Positions 37,001 to 44,755 of a stretch of 64,000 nt of DNA are shown here, in pieces. Position 1 is the first letter of the stretch. Each line of letters begins with the position of its first letter. The DNA lies in the NCBI GenBank assembly GCA_018398815.1, contig CM031595.1:46601167-46665166 (forward strand), written 5' to 3'. Made by a program: the position numbers and the translations under genes. This stretch comes from Conus ventricosus (taxonomy: Eukaryota; Mollusca; Gastropoda; Neogastropoda; Conidae). The notes under the pieces are model-generated. The model did no database searches, was not told the DNA's origin, and saw only the letters and a program-made list of their open reading frames with translations.

Positions 37001-40000
37001 TATGTGACTGAACTGATGCCTGGTGGGTTCCCATTGCAGCTACATACCTGACATGTTCTTGGGCAAAGAAGACCTGGATGAAGAGGACATGGTGACCATT
37101 GACACAATCAACTATGATATTCTGCAGGAACTGAAGGCTAAAGACACAGCATTTTCCTTAGGTATGGCAGTTTTATTGTTAAACATGATGACGTGGGGTA
37201 TTTTGATATGGCTAGTATTTGTATACATGTCTGTGACTGGAAAGGAAGTACTTTGCTGGTTGATCAGAGGCAAGGTGGTGTTAAAGATTTGATAAAGTGA
37301 AGATTGAGAGCTGAGGAACATACACATCATTCAAAGTGCTTATAAACGTTCAATTCAGGTCTTTACACCAAAGCTGACAAGACCACATAGTCAACAGACT
37401 TCCTGGTTGCCAAGTATAGCAAAAAATTTGCAATGTAATATTAATAATAATGAATACTTCTATAGCGTCGTTCTCAGCTAGAGACCAAGCTCTAAGCGCT
37501 TTACAATCCACACTCGTTTGCACAACGGGCTGCCTACCTGGGTAGTGCTGACTGAAGAGCTGCCAGCTGGCGCTTCATTCAGTCGTTTTCTGTGTCATCC
37601 AGTTGATATCGTCGAATATTGTTCACTCAGTACCCTTATTTCCTTCATTCTTTCAATTTCTCACGCAGGGTGCATGCTATGTGTAACATGTCATCCACAC
37701 CAACGGCCAAACTGGCCATCTCTTCCAAAAGTTGATGGGATTTTACGTGTGTGCAAGGTGTTATGCATGCGTTCGCACACTTCACACTCGGAACCTCAGT
37801 TTATAGTCTCATTTGAAGGACTGTATGGGAAATGGGGAAAAATCCCCAGTACCTAAAAGGCCTGGCGGAGATTCGAACCTGGGACCCCAGGATCACAAGT
37901 CTGGCGCTCTACCAACTGAGCTATGTAAACATGTGTTATTGTTCAGCGGTTAGAACAATCAAATTTCATGCTATTGCATGTTCTTATGCACTTTAGGCTT
38001 TTGGAAGTTGTGATCATCTCCAGTAACCTAATGATGAAGATCACGCATTGATCTTCCAGTGTCTTGCCCCTTTAATGCATGTGCATATGGTAGTGGAAGA
38101 CAAGATATACACCTATAGATTCCAAAGTCCATGACAGTATTCATTACCCATCTACATGGCAAGATGGGAACAACCATAGACAGAGAATGATCCTTGTAGT
38201 TAGTCATTAGTGAACCCAAGTTACAGCTGAGGGTAAAACATAGTGACAGTGAGAAGGGATCCTTGTTAGTTAGTCACTTAGATGGTAACCCAAGTTACCT
38301 TGAGGCATAAGGGGCTATTTATTTTTCATTGCATGATTTATTGTTCTAGGACACTAGAATTTAGAGTCGTCTATCAAACCAATAGACCTATGAATTGATT
38401 AAGCTAAATTATACATGATTAACCGTTCAGTGCTAAAATGTACAAGTTTTCCAGGCCCAGAAAGCTCATGATTTGAGGGTCATAATTACAAAACTTCTAG
38501 TCCGAAACTACAAAAGTTAGAAAATGAAATCATGATAATTTTTAAGAAATTGAATGAAGATTTTGATCTGGGCTTTGTTTTAATTTTTGATAATAAAAGT
38601 ATTTAGCATTTAGATTTGGATAGATTTTTTGCACGATCAAAAACAATAGTATTTATACAACTTAACATCCAAACATGTTAACACAAGCTAAAAAATTTGA
38701 AAAAGTTAGTATTGTCCATAACCTGTAATTGGAATTACAAACATTTAGAAGTCTATCAAGACGCTACACTCTATAGACTGAAGTCAAATTGATTAAGTCC
38801 TTGACTGGCTTCATCTCTTTTATTGCTATCTACAGTATTTTGGCTGTAGTTGGCATGATTTCCCCTCTGCGCGACTTTCAAAACTGGAACCACAACACTC
38901 AATCCAGAGAACACTAAGCAGTGAAATTCGAAGTCAGTGAACACACACCTGAGGTCACAAAAGCCCTACTCAATAACTCACGACTATGTGGCAACTGCCA
39001 CCACTATCATCATCTCCACCTCTGCCGAGTCGAGTCCTTGCTGGATTATCTCTTTTAACACATCTTCCATACCTTTTCAGTCTGTGACACGTTGATGTCG
39101 CGCGCGTGGAAGGTGCTCACCGCCCACTTTGCAATCACGGACAAGCGCGGGGCTGGTCATCCTAGTCAGTGTGAGATAATGGCTTCCCTCACGTGTGGTC
39201 ACATCCTATAATAACTGAGACATATCGGCATTTCACACACACATCTATTCAGTCCGTTGAGTAGTTGAATATAAAAATTTGTTTGTCAAAAAAATGCATG
39301 ACCGTCAGTGGATGGCGCATAGGCATTTGGGAAACCCCATTTTTACAGGGCGAGACGATGCCAAAGGTATCTTCGGGTTAAATAAGTTTCTCACTTTATT
39401 TTTCATTTTTGATAAATTATGGTTCCATAGAGTCTTAAGAAATATAACAAATAAATGAAAATAAATATGTTCTTGGCCCATAGGACACTAAAGCATTTTT
39501 TCCATCGGTTCCACTGCATGCCTTAAGACTCTTCGGTTAAATTTTTTTACAAGTTTGTGTTTGATTAATTTGTCCTATAGTCTACATTAAAAAATTTGAA
39601 ATATAAATATTTTCTTAACTTAGACTCTTTAGCGTATTTTTCCATCAGAGTTCCCTTCATCATTTAGACACATTGCGTGTTAGATTCTTCGTCTGTCACA
39701 AGTTCTGTCGTCTCTAGAATAAGAATTGCCTATGGTCTGCCGTTGGAAAAAGACTCGTTTGAAATATAAATGTTTTCTTAACCCCTTCGCTGCTATCATA
39801 TTTTGCTAAGTCCCATGCTAAGAAATTTTTTAGAAAAACACAAAAATCACGCCTATGCTTTTCATTTGCTTATAATTCAGAAGATATTGAAGATAGCTAC
39901 ATAAAAGTATATATCAATGAAAGGAAATTGAATGAAGAATCTGTAACAATAACAAAATGGAATGATATGCTAGAATGACACATGAACTCCTTGAAATGCA

Positions 40001-40979
40001 ATACAAAAAAAATGAAAAAAATCAATCATGATGTTATTAGGTGATGCTGGAGCTCACAGCAGTTCATAGCACATTTTGTATTGAAGATTTACAGTGTACA
40101 ATGATCCTGGGAAGCAGTGTCCAGTCAAACATAGAGTCTAGCCACACAAGAATGAAAGGCGTTTATCTCCCAGTTTCTGTCGCCTGTAGAATTCCGAAAA
40201 ACACAAAAATCACGCCTATGACTTTCATTTGCTTATAGTTCAGAAGATATTGAAGATAGCTACATAAAAGTTATATGAAGGAAAATGAATGAAAAATCTG
40301 AACAAAAATATAATGAAATGGTATGCCAGAATGTCACATGAACTCCTTGAAACGTAATATAAAGAAATGAAGACGTCAATCATGATCTAATCGGATGATG
40401 CTGACCTCATAGCAGTTTATAGCACACTTTGTGTTGGAGTTATACAGTGCACAAAGACCCATGAAGCAGTGTCCAGCCACACAAAGAACGAAAGGTGTGT
40501 AGATCTCCCAGTTTCTATCGCCAGTAGAAACACTGAGTGATAGTTCCGGAAGCAGTCTTCCAAACACAATCCTGGTTTGCTGGGGCAGTCTGGGCAGTAA
40601 TATCTGGTGTCTTTCCTCTGCCCTTTCTTCCAGCAGACACGGCACCTCTTTGATGGCCGTGCTTATGTTGGGTAGGGGGCAGCACACCGATGAAGTGTCG
40701 AGCACACAACCTGACAGCATGGTCGTCCTCAGCATTAGCTGGACCTTTGTCGCCCAAAATCATCTCATTCATGACTTCTTTCTGGAAGTCAAGGAAGGAG
40801 CTGCTGTGGAACACATGTGTGTATTCTGCATCCATCACCAGCAGGTCCAGCAACAGGCCCAGCACCAGCAGGTCCAGGCTGAACATCATCTCATGCTGCA
40901 TCAGCCTAGCTGTAACACATTGAAAGCAAGAGTCCAATTTTCCACAGAAATATTTCATGAAATAAAAAGAAATGTACCG

Positions 40980-41026
<47 letters not shown>

Positions 41027-44000
41027 CCACACCCCCTTCTGTTAGTCCAATAAAACTCAAATAAACGGCACACAAAATCACTTCAAAATGATAACATTTT
41101 TTTGTATCTACTCTTGCTTTCAGTTTATGAAAATATTCACAAACACAAACACACTATAAGCGAACAAACATACACAAACTGAAATTGGGTCATTTGCATG
41201 CCACGCCCCCTTTCATTTTCATCAAGCAAACACTGCAAACAATCCAATGAGTTATGCTTCTGAACAAGTAAACTTCACTGCAGCATTGTTTAGATCAGTG
41301 TTATTTATCACTGTGTGCTTTCTGTTTTCTAGAAAAAGTAACACACCACACACACACACACACCACACATTTCCCCTACTCCCACCCTGCCCCTCACACA
41401 GGGATTAGTGGAAGAGTTGTAAGAAACACTTGTAACCACAAGCAAGCCAAACACGCAGCGTGACTGTGAGCGAGCGACCGACCGACCGACACTGGCACAC
41501 GAGCCCAACCCTTGAAAGTCGGTCAAGCACACTGGTCATTGATGACCGGCTCGCTCGCTGACACGGCCCCGTGTCAGCGGTACAGGCATACAATAGAAGA
41601 AAAAAAAGAAAAAGAAACACCCGAAGGTGCTGGGGGAGGACCCAGAGAAACTGTCTTCACCTGCCTTTAGAGCAGTCCTGTACACCCTTGGAGGCCTGCG
41701 CTGTGTTGACGATGGGTACAGGCACGCGCAGGACACCCATTAAGATATCGAGGGACATAACTGCTCCTGAACAGAGGTAAATTAGACTACAGGATGCAGC
41801 TCATAACAGCCTTAAAGTAGCATCCCCATGGGTGTACCAGCCCGTATTTCATGACTGCAGAGCCCACCGGTGAAAAATACCACCCTCCAGCTGCCGAGCA
41901 GACCCAACCACCCCTGCCCACGGACAGATGAAGACAGTGCCACTCCAGACACAGCCAAGCTTTCGCAATACGGTCTTATGTGCCCTCAAGAGAGAATCCA
42001 AAGTTGTCTTTCCACTGTCAACAGGACTTTCCCTGTGGTCAGTGGGTCTTTCCTCACAATACATACAATACACATACTTGGTGGTTCTGTTCACAATTAT
42101 ACTGAAAGAAAAGCAACACCATTGTTATAAAATTGAACGAATCTCTCAAATACACTCACCTGCGTCTTGAATGATTGGATCTCCATGCTCTGAGTCTGAC
42201 TCGGACGACGAGTCATTCAACAAAGCTTCTTCCACTTCCAGATCAAACTTCACGAAGTTCGATGCCAGCTGGATCAAAATCTTCATCTCTACTATCTTCA
42301 TCTCTGTAAATTTCGTCAATAACCTCTGCAACTGTATACCTTCGTCGTTGGGCAGCCATGGCTTCGAATACTGAAAGTAGGACTTCACAGTACCTTGCTG
42401 ATCGATCGTCATAAATTATGTAAATGAACCAATTATCTTGAACAAATGGTACACCAAAAGCAAAGAGTGGTCAAGGAGCTTATCAAATCATAAATAGAGG
42501 TATTTTCGGCAATGCTGGATGAAACAGAAAGAGTGTTGAATCATGACGGACAATGTTCAACAGCGCATTGCAGACGGCACTTTTCATGACGGACACTGTA
42601 CGTCAACAGCGCAGTGAAGAGGTTAATTTAAACCCCAATGCCTACCAGATCGACCGAGATCGACCGCGAGATTTCCTCTTTCTGAATACCGGATCGACCG
42701 AGATCGACCGCTGAATACTTGGTCAACGACTTTCGCTTTCACCATCGCATATCCCAGAATGCAATTGCGACAGAAGAGTCTTCCGGTACTTCCGTTTCTG
42801 GACGCCATTTTGGTTTTTGTTGCATGAGTTTTGGTGGAGTAGTTTCGCTGCTGTGAATTTCAAAGTTCGGCTTTTTTTCGCGAAGATTTTCTGGGAAAAT
42901 GGCGGATCAAGTAACTATGCAACTTGCAGAATTCATTTTCTGAAGTGATATTGATGAAGAGAGCGTATTTGCGGGCTACACTCGAAGAAGATTTGAAGCA
43001 AGACGATTCGGACGTCAATCTTGACCTAGTTATGAATAAAGATCGACTGCTGACTGATTTTGAGGCCGGAATCATAATGATTCAGGCGATGATAATGACG
43101 ATGTCAAATAGCCATTGCTGCTGGGCCCAGACCCCCCAAAAAAGAAAATTCGAAAAACAAAACTTGCTAGAGATTCTTTAATTCTTGACTGGAGTGGTTG
43201 GCTACAAGAAGTGAAGCCCCCCAAAAGTTTCCTTGTTTTGATAGCCAGGAAACCTGGTCAGTCAGTGGGTGTGTCCCACGATTTGCCTGTAGGAGCATCA
43301 CCTTTAGCTTTTTGATTTCAGAAGAATTTTGGCAGACTTTTAACGAGAAACAAATTTATTTGCTGCACAAAAGCAAGCAGAAAAGGATGAACATAAACTC
43401 TGGCCTGAAATAAAACTGCCTATTTATCAAAAAGCAAAGAGGAGCCGGACAAGAGGTACATCATCACCACAGTGTGTGTGTGTTGGGGGGGGGGGGGGGG
43501 GGGGGGGGGGGGTGTTGCTCAGTGCACTTGTGCAAAAGCACATTTTTGTTGAATTCCATCACAATCTAAAGCCCAGTATTCAGTAATCTGTTCTTGTTAT
43601 TTTTTCCCCCGGTAGTTAGAAGACAAATCTTCTTGTATGTGATGCCTTCAGTTTAACAAAATTGTTGAAGTTTGGGTTGTTTTTTGCTTCACAATAAAAG
43701 TTGATTATTTAGTGTGCATACCATACAGAATGAATTTATTTGTTCCTGAAGGTTTCAGTACTTTGTTTAGACTTGGAAAATCACTCTGTGCTCCTAATCC
43801 ATGATGTTCTGTGGGTACAGTGAATTTAGGGAAAATTGTTTTAGCACTAAAGAATACCGAAGTACAGTTAGTCTGTTTGTTTGTTTTTTTTCCTCGTGTA
43901 CCAGTTCACTATATGTGGGGTAAAATGGCTGTTTTGGATGGAGTGATGTCTTTGAATTTTTTCATTACTTTTACAGAATAGATAAGTTAAAAACAAATTT

Positions 44001-44717
44001 TCTATTGAGGTTTCTTTATGGCAAGTGTGTATGTGTTGCGGAGTTACCTCTCTTGGCATGGTATTCTCATAGTCGTATAGCACAAAGTCATGCGGTAGGC
44101 TGGGCCTGTATGCACGTCAAACCCGATTAGCTTATTCGCGTTTAGGGCTTAAACGCGGTTAGCTATTCGGAGCTTAAACGCGGATAGCCCCTCTCCGGTT
44201 TTGGTATGCACGATGCCCTATTCGCGATTGAATAGCTCTCCGCGTTTAGAGGGCAGGAAACGGCGCTCTATTTATAGATTCTTGGCAAAACCGGGGTGCA
44301 GCAGGCACTGCTTTCGGTTTAGTCATACCCTCCTTCGTGGAACTTCCGCTGGTACGTGCTTCGTCGGTTTTCACGCAAGATTCTTGAATCATGCACACTC
44401 GCTGGCCACTTTGCGACACAATTGATGAATACAAGGTCTGAATTATAAAAAAAAAAAAATCACACACACACACACGCACACACACACACTACTTTAAACT
44501 GTTCACTCTGGGGCGATCTACATAGAGACAAAGAATTTTTTTTCCAAATCAAAAGTGAAAAAAGCCAACCATCTAGAGTGATTAAACATCTTGATTTCGG
44601 GAATAAATCTTCAGTGCCGGAGAAGACTGGCAGTAAGTATGGGAAGCTACAAATGTGCACTATCATTAAAAAACAACAAATAATAATTGCGCTTGGAAAT
44701 GTGCTGGAAAGTGGGCG

Positions 44718-44755
<38 letters not shown>

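Larger units (their letters stand above)
39782..42622 (-). mobile_element. piggyBac-like element with transposase remnants
   Basis: Flanked by TTAA at 39778-39781 and 42623-42626; termini are CCCCTTCGCTGC and CCTCTTCACTGC (two mismatches). On the minus strand a transposase-like N-terminus starts at about 42359 ([20 protein letters not shown] then [18 protein letters not shown]). The C-terminal Cys-rich domain is at about 40625-40530 ([20 protein letters not shown] then DCFRNYHS). The DDD catalytic middle is not recognisable. Frames shift repeatedly. The left 0.7 kb is a tandem duplication. Confidence 0.85.

Noticed and set aside
37860..37926. A tRNA gene on the minus strand
   Set aside because: A and B boxes are good but the acceptor stem does not close, and a SINE body with an (ATT)n tail follows; it is a SINE head.
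41329..41736. Overlapping Ser/Arg/Cys-rich frames
   Set aside because: No domain, no splice context, and they lie inside the transposon between its N- and C-terminal coding remnants.
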